Shown here in pieces: positions 1 through 8,883 of a stretch of 64,000 nucleotides of DNA. The notes under the pieces were generated by a model. That model was not told the DNA's origin, made no database searches, and saw nothing but the letters and a program-made list of their open reading frames with translations. Position numbers and translations under genes: made by a program. The DNA is from Prevotella sp. GTDB taxonomy: Bacteria; Bacteroidota; Bacteroidia; Bacteroidales; Dysgonomonadaceae. How positions within the stretch are numbered: the first letter of the stretch is position 1; the number at the start of each line of letters is the position of its first letter. The stretch lies in assembly GCA_031271965.1 (NCBI GenBank), contig JAISUS010000003.1:51462-115461 (forward strand), given 5' to 3'.

Positions 1-264
1 GAGGCTATGATTATGGGGAAACCTGTACTGGTGACAAGTAAAAGTGAGGTGTTGAAAAGTCATATCGAAGTTAGTAAGGCCGGCTTTATATATTATAATC
101 AGAATGAATTTAACCGACAATTGACTCATATGCTGAACCTTTCAGAGGAGGGGAAGAATGATATAGCAGAAAAAGGTATATCATATGTAGAAAATAATTA
201 TAGTTGGGCTAATATTATGAATAAATTTGATCAGGCTATCTCTTATGTGGAAAGTAACAAATAA
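1..264 (+). CDS. Glycosyltransferase, C-terminal fragment (5' end outside window)
   Basis: This is the last 87 codons of a gene entering from the left; the frame is already open at base 1. The visible part begins E-A-M-I-M-G-K-P-V-L, which matches the C-terminal EA-x(3)-G-KPV motif of GT-B fold family 4 glycosyltransferases, where the glutamate lies near the sugar-nucleotide. The remainder is the usual short helical tail (a Y-x-WANI-x-N-K-F-D segment). It probably transfers a sugar onto a surface glycan or protein. The acceptor and sugar cannot be told from this fragment, and it is separated from the polysaccharide cluster near 30 kb by many housekeeping genes, so it should not be assigned to that cluster. 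Confidence 0.75.
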   Translation, partial: EAMIMGKPVLVTSKSEVLKSHIEVSKAGFIYYNQNEFNRQLTHMLNLSEEGKNDIAEKGISYVENNYSWANIMNKFDQAISYVESNK

Positions 265-366
265 ACCCGGATTAGCAAAATATTAATCATATATCTATGG
301 CTCCATTAGGAAAGTTTTTTCTCTTTAATTATAAAGAACCGGCTTGTTTTTGAGTTGAACTTTTTG

Positions 367-374
367 TATTTTTG
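367..374 (+). promoter_or_regulatory. Promoter -7 element of rarA
   Basis: The octamer TATTTTTG fits the Bacteroidetes -7 consensus TAnnTTTG, with a TTTG at 349-352 as an imperfectly spaced -33 element. Transcription would start near 380. This argues against the in-frame TTG at 372, which lies inside the promoter, and for the ATG at 393 as the rarA start. Confidence 0.5.
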
Positions 375-392
375 ATTAATAACTTTATGATC

Positions 393-1661
393 ATGAGTCA
401 GCCTTTAGCAGAACGGTTGCGCCCTCGTAACTTAGACGAATATATTGGACAAAAGCATCTTGTAGGAGATGGAGCTATTCTTCGCAAAATGATAGAGTCG
501 GGGAGAATCCCCTCTTTTCTGCTATGGGGACCTCCGGGTGTCGGAAAAACGACATTGGCTCAGATTATAGCCAATGCATTAGATACCCCTTTTTATACCT
601 TGAGCGCTATCAATTCGGGGGTAAAAGATGTTCGTGAAGTGATAGAGCAGGCTAAACGGAATCAGTTTTTTAATACAAAAAGCCCTATCTTATTCATTGA
701 TGAAATCCATCGTTTTTCCAAGTCTCAACAAGACTCGCTCCTTAATGCAGTAGAAACAGGTGTTATTACATTGATCGGCGCCACAACGGAAAATCCTTCT
801 TTTGAGGTTATTCGTCCTTTACTTTCCCGTTGCCAGGTTTATGTTCTTCAATCACTTGATAAAGAAGATCTGATTGAGTTGGCTAGACGGGCAATCACTC
901 AAGATGTTATATTGAAAGATCGCAATATAGAGTTGAAAGACACAAATGCCTTATTACGATTTTCGGGAGGTGATGCCCGCAAATTATTAAATATCCTCGA
1001 TTTGGTTATTTCGGCAGAAACAGGAGACAAAGTAGTGATAACTGATGAAGTAGTGACCGGGAGGCTTCAGGAGAATCCTGCGGCATATGATAAAGGAGGA
1101 GAAATGCATTATGACATAATTTCAGCCTTTATCAAATCTATCAGAGGAAGTGATCCGGATGCAGCTATATATTGGTTGGCACGGATGGTTGCCGGCGGGG
1201 AAGATCCTAAATTTATAGCCCGCAGACTGGTGATTTCTGCTGCCGAAGATATAGGATTGGCTAATCCGAATGCTTTGCTATTAGCTAATGCCTGCTTTGA
1301 GACATTACACAAAATAGGATGGCCGGAAGGACGTATTGTATTGGCAGAAACAACTATATATCTGGCAACTTCGCCCAAAAGCAATTCTGCATACATGTCG
1401 ATAGATGAGGCTATAGCTTTAGTCAATGAAACCGGAAATTTACCTGTACCGCTCCATCTGCGCAATGCACCTACCAAACTGATGAAAGAGTTGGATTATG
1501 GAAAGGAATATAAATACGCTCACAGTTATGAGAATAATTTTGTGGAACAGGATTATGTTCCGAAAGAGATAAAAGGAAAACAGTTTTGGAAACCTCAACA
1601 GAATCCCTCTGAAGCTAAAATTGCAGAACTTATGAAAAAGCTATGGAAAGACAGGTATTAG
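393..1661 (+). CDS. rarA: Replication-associated recombination protein A (RarA/MgsA AAA+ ATPase)
   Basis: A 422-residue AAA+ ATPase of the RarA/MgsA/WRNIP1 family, related to clamp-loader subunits and acting at stalled or gapped replication forks with SSB. Visible are Walker A GPPGVGKT at about 46-53, Walker B LFIDEIHRF at about 100-108, a sensor-1 segment LIGATTENPSFEV and the C-terminal MgsA tetramerisation region (AARMVAGGEDP-like segment, here LARMVAGGEDPKFIARR). Length is normal for the family. I chose ATG 393 (protein begins MSQPLAERLRP) because family members begin this way and because an upstream TTG at 372 lies in the promoter; ATG 387 is a possible alternative. It appears to be transcribed alone. 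Confidence 0.93.
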   Translation: MSQPLAERLRPRNLDEYIGQKHLVGDGAILRKMIESGRIPSFLLWGPPGVGKTTLAQIIANALDTPFYTLSAINSGVKDVREVIEQAKRNQFFNTKSPILFIDEIHRFSKSQQDSLLNAVETGVITLIGATTENPSFEVIRPLLSRCQVYVLQSLDKEDLIELARRAITQDVILKDRNIELKDTNALLRFSGGDARKLLNILDLVISAETGDKVVITDEVVTGRLQENPAAYDKGGEMHYDIISAFIKSIRGSDPDAAIYWLARMVAGGEDPKFIARRLVISAAEDIGLANPNALLLANACFETLHKIGWPEGRIVLAETTIYLATSPKSNSAYMSIDEAIALVNETGNLPVPLHLRNAPTKLMKELDYGKEYKYAHSYENNFVEQDYVPKEIKGKQFWKPQQNPSEAKIAELMKKLWKDRY

Positions 1662-1741
1662 GTATTTATGTCGGATTTTGTGGGAATTTTAAACTATTGC
1701 AGACTGTTATACGTTTTACTTTAAATGAAACTATATAAATT

Positions 1742-2002
1742 ATGAAAAAAATACTTTTAGCTATATTTATGGCAGCGGCATTGGCTGCCTGTGGTACTGC
1801 CTATAACAATCAATTGAAACAGGTGGAGTTGGGCATGACTCAACAACAGATTGTAGCCCTAATGGGTGATAAATATTCAGTAGTGGATCAAAAAAATAAT
1901 GGAGACCAGACAATCGAATATGTAGATAAATTTAAAAATCATTGGTTCTTTACCTTTGTCGATGGACGTCTGAATAAATGGTACAAAGAAACAGAGAATT
2001 AA
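1742..2002 (+). CDS. Small BamE/SmpA-like lipoprotein
   Basis: An 86-residue predicted lipoprotein. A short signal peptide ends in the lipobox LAAC with the modified cysteine at residue 17. The mature part has the pattern G-M-T-x(2)-Q-I-x(2)-L-M-G followed by a D-x-T-I-E-Y strand and F-x-F-V-D-G-R-L, which is typical of the SmpA/OmlA (BamE) fold. In Proteobacteria BamE belongs to the outer-membrane protein assembly machine, but many Bacteroidetes lipoproteins share this fold without being BamE, so a role in envelope assembly is only a guess. It lies between rarA and a terminator and is probably a single-gene unit. Confidence 0.7.
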   Translation: MKKILLAIFMAAALAACGTAYNNQLKQVELGMTQQQIVALMGDKYSVVDQKNNGDQTIEYVDKFKNHWFFTFVDGRLNKWYKETEN

Positions 2003-2025
2003 GCATAAATAGTCTTAGATATAAA

Positions 2026-2057
2026 AGAGCTATGGGTAATCCTATAGTTCTTTTTTT
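2026..2057 (+). terminator. Rho-independent terminator after the BamE-like gene
   Basis: AGAGCTATGGG and CCTATAGTTCT form a stem with G-U pairs around a TAAT loop, directly followed by seven Ts. It lies 24 bases after the lipoprotein stop codon. Confidence 0.75.
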
Positions 2058-2102
2058 GTTTTTTGTGAATATCTATCCTATCGTTTGGACTGTATTAAAT
2101 GC

Positions 2103-2150
2103 TGACAAATAGTCATATTCTGTCATGTCTCATATAGAAGGTTAATTTTG
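2103..2150 (+). promoter_or_regulatory. dnaK promoter with an upstream TGACA/TGTCA dyad
   Basis: TAATTTTG at 2143-2150 fits the Bacteroidetes -7 element TAnnTTTG. No TTTG stands at the usual -33 distance. Instead, around that position lies the dyad TGACA-N13-TGTCA (2103-2107 and 2121-2125). No CIRCE element (TTAGCACTC-N9-GAGTGCTAA) is present, so HrcA control is not supported. The dyad may be a regulator site, but this is inference from symmetry and position alone. Confidence 0.4.
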
Positions 2151-2232
2151 GCACAGCATTTGAGGAAATAGAAGTGTCACCCAAAGGTGGGAAAATATAA
2201 TAAATAGAAGAATAACAAATAAATTATATAAA

Positions 2233-4125
2233 ATGGGAAAAATAATAGGAATAGACTTAGGTACCACAAACTCTTGTGTTGCCGTTATGGAAGGTAACGA
2301 GCCAATCGTTATCAACAATAATGAAGGAAAAAGGACAACCCCGTCGGTTGTCGCTTTTATTGAGGGAAATGAACGGAAGGTTGGTGATCCTGCAAAGCGT
2401 CAGGCAATAACTAACCCTGAAAAAACTATATACTCCATAAAGAGATTTATGGGTGAAACATGGGATCAGGTACAAGCCGAAGTTAAACGTGTACCATATA
2501 AAGTGGTGAAAGGGGATAATAACACTCCTCGTGTAGACATTGACGGACGTTTATATACTCCGCAGGAGATTTCAGCAATGATACTTCAAAAAATGAAGAA
2601 GACCGCTGAAGATTATCTTGGCCAGGAAGTTACAGATGCTGTAATAACAGTACCTGCTTATTTTAGCGATTCTCAGCGTCAGGCTACAAAAGAAGCCGGA
2701 GAAATCGCAGGATTGAAAGTTCAGCGTATTGTGAACGAACCTACTGCTGCGGCGCTTGCTTATGGCTTAGACAAAGCTCATAAAGATATGAAAATCGCGG
2801 TATTCGACCTTGGTGGCGGTACATTCGATATTTCTATATTGGAATTGGGAGACGGTGTTTTTGAAGTAAAATCTACAAATGGTGATACTCATCTTGGTGG
2901 TGACGACTTTGACCAGGTTATTATAGACTGGTTGGCCGAAGAATTCCAAAAAGAAGAAGGTCTGGATCTTCGCAAAGATCCTATGGCGTTGCAACGTTTG
3001 AAAGAAGCTGCTGAAAAAGCTAAAATTGAACTTTCTAGTACAACGTCTACTGAAATCAATTTGCCATATATCATGCCTGTGAATGGTATTCCAAAGCACT
3101 TGGTAAAAAACCTTACTCGTTCTAAGTTTGAACAATTGGCTGACAGTTTGATCCGTAAGTGTATCGATCCATGCCGCCAATCATTGTCCGATGCAGGATT
3201 CTCTGCTTCACAGATAGACGAAGTGATTCTTGTGGGAGGATCTACCCGTATACCTGCTATACAGGCCGAGGTAGAAAAATTCTTTGGTAAGACTCCGTCT
3301 AAAGGTGTAAATCCTGACGAAGTAGTTGCTATAGGCGCTGCTATACAAGGTGCTGTATTGACCGGAGAAGTAAAAGATGTTCTTTTGCTTGATGTAACTC
3401 CTCTTTCTTTAGGTATAGAAACTATGGGTGGTGTGATGACCAAATTGATTGAGTCTAACACTACAATTCCTACCAAAAAGAGTGAAACATTTTCTACCGC
3501 AAGCGACAATCAACCGTCGGTACAGATAAATGTATTGCAAGGTGAGCGTTCGATGGCAAGAGATAACAAGCAAATCGGAGTCTTTAATTTGGATGGAATA
3601 CCTGCTGCTCCACGTGGAGTGCCTCAAATCGAGGTAACTTTCGATATAGATGCTAATGGTATACTGAATGTGTCGGCTAAAGATAAATCAACAGGAAAAG
3701 AGCAATCTATAAGAATTGAGGCTTCTTCCGGCCTTAGCGATGCTGAAATCCAGCGTATGAAAGATGAGGCTGCTGCAAATGCCGAATCGGACAAAAAAGA
3801 AAAGGAAAGAATAGATAAGCTTAATCAGGCTGATTCAATGATTTTCCAGACAGAGAAACAATTGAACGAGCTTGGTGATAAAATGCCGGCTGACAAAAAA
3901 GCTCCTATTGAAGATGCATTGAATAAACTGAAAGATGCTCACAAGGCACAGGATATTGCAGCTATAGATACTGCAATGGGCGAACTGGAAAAACTTCTTC
4001 ATGCAATGAGCCAGGAAATGTACAATCAGCAACAACAGGCTGGAGCAAATCCAAATCAGCAGTCCGAACCATCCAATAATGGTGGCGATAACGTTACGGA
4101 TGTGGATTTCGAGGAAGTGAAGTAA
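2233..4125 (+). CDS. dnaK: Molecular chaperone DnaK (Hsp70)
   Basis: A 630-residue cytosolic Hsp70 that binds unfolded peptides in an ATP-driven cycle with DnaJ and GrpE. The N-terminus has the ATPase phosphate-1 motif [16 protein letters not shown], followed by the [13 protein letters not shown] motif, the [11 protein letters not shown] phosphate-2 motif and the [11 protein letters not shown] adenosine motif. The substrate-binding domain ([18 protein letters not shown] onward) and helical lid follow. The acidic tail ends DVDFEEVK, close to the EEVD-like ends common in bacterial DnaK, and is preceded by a Q/N-rich linker. Length is standard. dnaJ and grpE are not adjacent, which is usual in Bacteroidetes, and two terminators downstream make it monocistronic. 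Confidence 0.98.
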   Translation: MGKIIGIDLGTTNSCVAVMEGNEPIVINNNEGKRTTPSVVAFIEGNERKVGDPAKRQAITNPEKTIYSIKRFMGETWDQVQAEVKRVPYKVVKGDNNTPRVDIDGRLYTPQEISAMILQKMKKTAEDYLGQEVTDAVITVPAYFSDSQRQATKEAGEIAGLKVQRIVNEPTAAALAYGLDKAHKDMKIAVFDLGGGTFDISILELGDGVFEVKSTNGDTHLGGDDFDQVIIDWLAEEFQKEEGLDLRKDPMALQRLKEAAEKAKIELSSTTSTEINLPYIMPVNGIPKHLVKNLTRSKFEQLADSLIRKCIDPCRQSLSDAGFSASQIDEVILVGGSTRIPAIQAEVEKFFGKTPSKGVNPDEVVAIGAAIQGAVLTGEVKDVLLLDVTPLSLGIETMGGVMTKLIESNTTIPTKKSETFSTASDNQPSVQINVLQGERSMARDNKQIGVFNLDGIPAAPRGVPQIEVTFDIDANGILNVSAKDKSTGKEQSIRIEASSGLSDAEIQRMKDEAAANAESDKKEKERIDKLNQADSMIFQTEKQLNELGDKMPADKKAPIEDALNKLKDAHKAQDIAAIDTAMGELEKLLHAMSQEMYNQQQQAGANPNQQSEPSNNGGDNVTDVDFEEVK

Positions 4126-4157
4126 TCGACGCTTGTCAACGATAATCAAAATAATGA

Positions 4158-4197
4158 AACCGCAGTAAGTGTGATGCTTGCTGCGGTTTTTATTTTT
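4158..4197 (+). terminator. Rho-independent terminator of dnaK
   Basis: AACCGCAGTAAG and CTTGCTGCGGTT form a strong stem with a 7-base loop, followed by TTTATTTTTT. It begins 32 bases after the dnaK stop codon. Confidence 0.9.
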
Positions 4198-4303
4198 TAT
4201 AAGGTTGCATTTAATTCTCTTTTATTAATCAACAATATCGTTGATAACAAATCTATAGTTAGCTTAATCAAAATTGATAATAAAAATAGATCGTAATAGT
4301 ATG

Positions 4304-4336
4304 AGCTGTCGGATTAATTATGCGATAGCTTTTTTT
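4304..4336 (+). terminator. Second terminator downstream of dnaK
   Basis: AGCTGTCG and CGATAGCT pair around an 11-base loop and are followed by a run of Ts. It lies between the first dnaK terminator and the peptidase promoter and probably insulates the next gene. Confidence 0.55.
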
Positions 4337-4369
4337 ACTTTAAAATGATCGTTTTATATCAGTATTTCT

Positions 4370-4377
4370 TATTTTTG
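4370..4377 (+). promoter_or_regulatory. Promoter -7 element of the C1 peptidase gene
   Basis: TATTTTTG matches the TAnnTTTG consensus and lies 25 bases before the start codon at 4403. Confidence 0.5.
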
Positions 4378-4402
4378 TAAAAATATCTAAACTAAACTCT
4401 TA

Positions 4403-5782
4403 ATGAAAAAAGTGTTATTTGCCGGAATACTTCTTTGTTCTTCCGTTATTTTATCAGCTCAAAGTATCACCGAGAAAGATTTACAAGAAATTCGGTCTAG
4501 TTTTAAATTAGATCCTTCTACCAAAGCCATTCAAAATATACTTACAACAAATGCGAATATCACTGCAAACGCATTGAACCATGATTTACAAAATCAGATA
4601 GACCATTATTTTAAGTATAGGGTAAATGTAAAGGGTATTACGGATCAGAAAAGTTCGGGTAGGTGCTGGATGTTTACTTCTATGAACGTTTTGCGTCCCT
4701 CTATAATGGAAAAGTATAATCTGGGGGAATTTGATTTTTCTCACAATTACCTTTATTTCTGGGATATATTTGAAAAAGCAAATTTGTTTTTAGAAAATAT
4801 TATAGGAACAAGTAAATCTTCATTCGACGACAGAGCGGTAGAATACCTATTCAAATCACCGGTCGGTGATGGTGGTGTATGGAATCTTTATTATAATGCC
4901 GCAGAGAAATATGGTGTAGTGCCACAAGAAGTGATGCCAGAAACGGCTCATTCCAATAATACAAGGCAAATGATAGGCTTGTTAAACGAACGTTTGCGTG
5001 CAGGTGGATATGCAATCAGAGAGAAAGCTGCTGCCGGAGATAAGGCTCAAGATTTGCGGCTTGAAAAAACAACTGTATTGAAAGATGTTTATCGTATTTT
5101 GGCGTTATGTTTAGGTGAACCACCTGCAAAGTTTACATGGAGATATAAAGATAAGGCCGGATTAGTAAAAGAACTGGCTGGTTATACCCCACAGAAATTT
5201 TATAAAGCGATTACGCCGGACGATTATTCTCCGGATAATTACATTATGATAATGAATGATCCAACCCGGGAATATTATAAATTGTACGAGATACAAAATT
5301 ATAAAAATACGATTGAAGGTATCAACTGGATATATCTAAACCTGCCGAACGAGGATATTAAGAAAGCGGCTTTAGCCTCGATCAAAAATAATGAAGCTAT
5401 GTATGCGTCCTGTGATGTAGGTAAGCAACTGAATAGAGAAAGTGGTATTATGGACCCTGCTATGTATGATTACGAATCATTGTTAGGCGTAGACCTTTCT
5501 ATGGATAAGAAGGCGCGTATCTTGACGCGTCAGAGCGGATCGAGTCATGCTATGACTTTGATAGGTTGCGATACAGACTTAGGCGATCAGCCTGTTAAGT
5601 GGGAGTTTGAAAATAGCTGGGGCGCAGGATCGGGCAACAGAGGGTATCTCACTTTTACAGATAAGTGGTTCAGCGAATATATGTTTCGTTTGGTAGTGCA
5701 CAAGAAGTATTTGGATGCAAAGGCTGTTGATTGCCTGAAGCAGAAACCGGTGCAACTGCCTATGTGGGACTACATGAACTAA
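4403..5782 (+). CDS. Secreted C1 family aminopeptidase (PepC/bleomycin hydrolase type)
   Basis: A 459-residue papain-superfamily cysteine peptidase. A signal peptide (MKKVLFAGILLCSSVILSAQ) directs it to the periplasm. The catalytic cysteine is C88 in DQKSSGRCWMF, the histidine is H382 in GSSHAMTLIG, and the asparagine is N404 in FENSWG, so the triad is complete. Family members of this type (MEROPS C1B, PepC and bleomycin hydrolase) form hexameric barrels and trim N-terminal residues from peptides. The cytosolic enzymes have no signal peptide, so this copy probably works on imported peptides in the periplasm. It stands alone between its own promoter and the nusB promoter. Confidence 0.9.
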   Translation: MKKVLFAGILLCSSVILSAQSITEKDLQEIRSSFKLDPSTKAIQNILTTNANITANALNHDLQNQIDHYFKYRVNVKGITDQKSSGRCWMFTSMNVLRPSIMEKYNLGEFDFSHNYLYFWDIFEKANLFLENIIGTSKSSFDDRAVEYLFKSPVGDGGVWNLYYNAAEKYGVVPQEVMPETAHSNNTRQMIGLLNERLRAGGYAIREKAAAGDKAQDLRLEKTTVLKDVYRILALCLGEPPAKFTWRYKDKAGLVKELAGYTPQKFYKAITPDDYSPDNYIMIMNDPTREYYKLYEIQNYKNTIEGINWIYLNLPNEDIKKAALASIKNNEAMYASCDVGKQLNRESGIMDPAMYDYESLLGVDLSMDKKARILTRQSGSSHAMTLIGCDTDLGDQPVKWEFENSWGAGSGNRGYLTFTDKWFSEYMFRLVVHKKYLDAKAVDCLKQKPVQLPMWDYMN

Positions 5783-5856
5783 TTGGCAGATAACCGGACT
5801 ATAGATTGATAAGCTAACTTCTTTCGGGAAAAGGTTCTACTTTATAAAAAAATGTT

Positions 5857-5864
5857 TACTTTTG
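5857..5864 (+). promoter_or_regulatory. Promoter -7 element of nusB
   Basis: TACTTTTG fits TAnnTTTG and is 26 bases upstream of the nusB ATG at 5891. Confidence 0.5.
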
Positions 5865-5890
5865 CGTTCCGAAACATTTTAAATGTATAA

Positions 5891-6817
5891 ATGATAAACC
5901 GCGTTCTTATTCGTATCAGAGTCGTTCAAGTATTGTTTGCATGCAGCCAGAACGAATCTATAGATTTGAAAAAAGCAGAAACAGAGCTTTTGTTCAGTCT
6001 TCAAAAATCTTACGATCTGTATTTCTATTTCTTATCTTTAATGATAGAACTTACCGATGCGTATGCGCAGAAAGTAGATGCCCGAAAATCGAAACTACTT
6101 CCTTCCGAAGAGGATATTAATCCTAATGTCAAGTTGCTTGACAATAAGTTTATAAATCAGTTACGCCAAAATGTAACATTAGATAAGTATCTGACAGACC
6201 GTCCTTTCAGATGGTTCGAATATGAAGCTTTTATTCGTGGTTTATTAGAAGAAATTCTAAGTTCTGATGCGTATAAAGCCTATGTAGAGGATGTTACGGG
6301 CAGCTACGAAAATGACCGTGAATTCTGGCGTAAAGTTTTCAAACAGATAATATCAAACAGAGAAGAATTGTATTCTATATTGGAAGACGAGAGCTTGTAT
6401 TGGAATGACGATATCGAAATTGTTGAATCATTTGTCCTGAAAACAATAAAACGCTTTAATGAAAGTAAAGGTGTGAATCAGGAATTGCTACCTATGTTTA
6501 AAGATGAGACAGACAGGGAGTTTGCAGTTAAATTACTGAGAGAATCTTTATTGAACGAAAAGGTGTACAGAACCCTTATAGATAAATATACAAATAACTG
6601 GGAATCGGAACGTATTGCACAGATGGATATGGTGATAATGCAGATTGCATTAGCCGAAATTATGAATTTTCCGTCCATTCCTATCAGTGTTACTTTGAAT
6701 GAATATATTGATGTCGCTAAATCCTATAGTACAGCCAAAAGTGCATCATTCATCAATGGTATTCTCGATGCTATAGTGAAGGAGCTTAAAGATGAGAAAA
6801 AGATAATTAAGAAATAA
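5891..6817 (+). CDS. nusB: Transcription antitermination factor NusB
   Basis: A 308-residue NusB, about twice the length of the E. coli protein but normal for Bacteroidetes, which carry a long N-terminal helical extension. The N-terminus MINRVLIRIRVVQVLFA is the family's RNA-binding helix. The canonical NusB fold occupies roughly the last 120 residues, with W-x-x-ERIAQMDMVIMQIALAE and SVTLNEYIDVAKSYST as recognisable blocks. NusB with S10 (NusE) binds boxA in rRNA leaders to keep RNA polymerase processive. The genes that follow (yajC, ybbR, coaE) are in the same direction and this neighbourhood is common in Bacteroidales. Confidence 0.93.
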   Translation: MINRVLIRIRVVQVLFACSQNESIDLKKAETELLFSLQKSYDLYFYFLSLMIELTDAYAQKVDARKSKLLPSEEDINPNVKLLDNKFINQLRQNVTLDKYLTDRPFRWFEYEAFIRGLLEEILSSDAYKAYVEDVTGSYENDREFWRKVFKQIISNREELYSILEDESLYWNDDIEIVESFVLKTIKRFNESKGVNQELLPMFKDETDREFAVKLLRESLLNEKVYRTLIDKYTNNWESERIAQMDMVIMQIALAEIMNFPSIPISVTLNEYIDVAKSYSTAKSASFINGILDAIVKELKDEKKIIKK

Positions 6818-6864
6818 TAAGACATGTCTGTTTTACACTTTCGTTCTAATTCAAAATATTCATT

Positions 6865-6872
6865 TATATTTG
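6865..6872 (+). promoter_or_regulatory. Promoter -7 element of yajC
   Basis: TATATTTG fits TAnnTTTG, about 52 bases upstream of yajC. It suggests that yajC-ybbR-coaE can be transcribed separately from nusB. Confidence 0.45.
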
Positions 6873-6923
6873 TAAATGGTTTGCAGGAAGTAAATAATAG
6901 TTAATCAAATATCAAAATAACGT

Positions 6924-7259
6924 ATGACTTTATTGAATGTATTATTACAGGCAGGTGCAGAAGCAGCTCCTGGAGGTTTATTTGGCGGAGGCGGTATGAG
7001 TATGATCATTATGATGGTTCTACTTTTTGGAATCATGTATTTCTTTATGATCAGACCGCAGCAAAAGAAACAAAAAGCTTTGCAAGAAGCTCGTAATGCT
7101 ATAAAGGTAGGAGATAAAGTAGTAACAGCCGGAGGTATTCATGGTAGGGTAAAAGAGGTTGGAGATACTCATTTCGTAGTCGAAATAGCTGACAATGTGA
7201 GAATAAAAGTAGAAAAAGCATCAGTATACGTTTCTGCTGAAGATGCTCAAACTAAATAA
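6924..7259 (+). CDS. yajC: Preprotein translocase subunit YajC
   Basis: A 111-residue inner-membrane protein with one transmembrane helix (roughly residues 23-43, rich in M, I and F) followed by the family signature FMIRPQQKKQKALQEARNA and a small cytosolic domain containing VGDKVVTAGGIHGRVKEV. YajC associates with SecDF at the SecYEG translocon. A glycine-rich N-terminal stretch precedes the helix. Size and motif order are normal. Confidence 0.93.
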   Translation: MTLLNVLLQAGAEAAPGGLFGGGGMSMIIMMVLLFGIMYFFMIRPQQKKQKALQEARNAIKVGDKVVTAGGIHGRVKEVGDTHFVVEIADNVRIKVEKASVYVSAEDAQTK

Positions 7260-7289
7260 TTGAGTGTCGTGTAAATCAAGTATAGCCAT

Positions 7290-8282
7290 ATGAGCGATAC
7301 TAATGATAAAAAAGAAATAATTTCACAAGAAGTCAGAGCTTTTTTCAAGAATATTTCATGGAAAAAAATTCTGACTTTTTTGTTTTTTTTATTGTTATCT
7401 TGTATCTTTTGGATGATGCAGATTTATCGTCAAAAGTATGAGGCCACACTCACTATACCCGTTAAGTATATAAATGTACCGGATAGTATTGTTTTTGAAA
7501 ACGAATTACCATCCATCATCAGTGCCCGCATCAGAGATGATGGGGGAACTTTGTTTAAATATCTTCTTACTCGCAGAAATGATTCAATGATCGTTGATGT
7601 AAGGGATGTTGTGAAGAGTACTCCTGATAAAGTAATTCAGGGACGCAATTTTGAACAGTTGATACGGAGCAAACTATTTGTTACTTCCGAACTTATTAGT
7701 TATACACCAACACGTATGTCTTATATTTATGCTTTGTTGCATGATAAGAAACTGCCGGTAATTTATAATGGGAATGTAAACTTGGCAGGTGGGCATATGT
7801 TGATAGGAGACTTGAGCATCTTTCCTGATTCGGTAATAGTGTATGGGAGTAAAACGGCTCTGGATACATTATTCTATGCATACACGATATCCGATACTAT
7901 ATATAATGTATCATCCGAGCAAAAGGTCAAAGTGGCGATGAAACCAATACAGGGTATAAAGTATATACCGAACGAGGTAATATTGACGATCCCTGCCGAT
8001 AAGTTTATAGAGAAAGAGGTAGAAGTGCCGGTTACATGCATTAATCTGCCTAACAATTTGTCAATAAAATTCTTTCCTTCATCCGTCAAAATACCATATT
8101 TAGTCGGGACGAAGAAAGAAGATGATATAACAAAAGAGAATTTTAGTATTACCATAGATTATAACGATATTAAAGATCTTAGTAATTCTTCTGTTCCTGT
8201 CCGTATAACAGATAGTCCTGACTATATACGTACAAAGATTCCGATACCGTCCGAAGTGGAATTTGTGCTCGAAAAACAATAA
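7290..8282 (+). CDS. YbbR-like domain membrane protein
   Basis: A 330-residue protein with a short cytosolic N-terminus, one transmembrane helix around residues 27-43 (ILTFLFFLLLSCIFWMM) and an extracytoplasmic part built of YbbR-like beta repeats (segments LTIPVKYINVPDS, then VEVPVTCINLPNNLSIKFFPSSV). In Firmicutes YbbR/CdaR regulates the diadenylate cyclase CdaA, but in Bacteroidetes the partner is not established and no cyclase gene is adjacent, so no c-di-AMP role is claimed. The gene lies 30 bases after yajC and its stop is 10 bases before the coaE start, indicating an operon. Confidence 0.8.
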   Translation: MSDTNDKKEIISQEVRAFFKNISWKKILTFLFFLLLSCIFWMMQIYRQKYEATLTIPVKYINVPDSIVFENELPSIISARIRDDGGTLFKYLLTRRNDSMIVDVRDVVKSTPDKVIQGRNFEQLIRSKLFVTSELISYTPTRMSYIYALLHDKKLPVIYNGNVNLAGGHMLIGDLSIFPDSVIVYGSKTALDTLFYAYTISDTIYNVSSEQKVKVAMKPIQGIKYIPNEVILTIPADKFIEKEVEVPVTCINLPNNLSIKFFPSSVKIPYLVGTKKEDDITKENFSITIDYNDIKDLSNSSVPVRITDSPDYIRTKIPIPSEVEFVLEKQ

Positions 8283-8292
8283 CCTTCTTCCG

Positions 8293-8883
8293 ATGATAAA
8301 ACTAGGCATAACAGGTGGTATAGGTAGTGGAAAATCTACAGTTTCAGAGATCTTCACCCTGTGTGGAGTCCCTGTATATATTGCTGATGCGGAAAGTAAA
8401 AAACTGGTAGGTACTTCACCTCTTATCAAAGAAAAATTAATTGCTCTTTTTGGGAAAGAACTGTATAAAGGAAATGTTCTGGATAAGGCTTTGCTTGCAT
8501 CGCATATCTTTAATAATAAAGAAAAGCTGGAAAAGGTAAATGCAATAATCCATCCTGAGGTTAAAAAGGATTATGAGCAGTGGTTGGAAAAAAACAAACA
8601 TCATAAAATTGTGGCTCAAGAAGCGGCAATTCTGTTCGAATCAGGTTTTAATAAGCTTATGGATAAAGTGGTTATGGTATATGCTCCTCTCGAATTGAGG
8701 ATACAGCGCACTATGGCACGTGATGATGTATCTTATGAAAAAGTTCTGGAACGTATTCAAAATCAAATGCCGGATGAAGAAAAAGCTAAACTTTCTGACT
8801 TTGTAATTGTTAATGATGGAGTTGGTTCTTTAATAGAACAAGTGCAGAATGTTATACAACAACTAGGAAACTCATGCATATAG
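8293..8883 (+). CDS. coaE: Dephospho-CoA kinase
   Basis: A 196-residue P-loop kinase catalysing the last step of coenzyme A synthesis, phosphorylation of the 3'-hydroxyl of dephospho-CoA. The P-loop GITGGIGSGKST occupies residues 4-15. The conserved HPEV segment and the lid region RIQRTMARDD are present. I place the start at the ATG giving MIKLGITGG rather than a TTG 30 bases upstream inside ybbR, because CoaE proteins begin directly at this strand. The 3' end overlaps the carbonic anhydrase start by 10 bases. Confidence 0.93.
   Translation: MIKLGITGGIGSGKSTVSEIFTLCGVPVYIADAESKKLVGTSPLIKEKLIALFGKELYKGNVLDKALLASHIFNNKEKLEKVNAIIHPEVKKDYEQWLEKNKHHKIVAQEAAILFESGFNKLMDKVVMVYAPLELRIQRTMARDDVSYEKVLERIQNQMPDEEKAKLSDFVIVNDGVGSLIEQVQNVIQQLGNSCI

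Noticed and set aside
1109..1477. 122-codon minus-strand frame within rarA
   Set aside because: Antisense shadow of rarA.
2003..2232. CIRCE/HrcA operator for dnaK
   Set aside because: The TTAGCACTC-N9-GAGTGCTAA pattern is absent.
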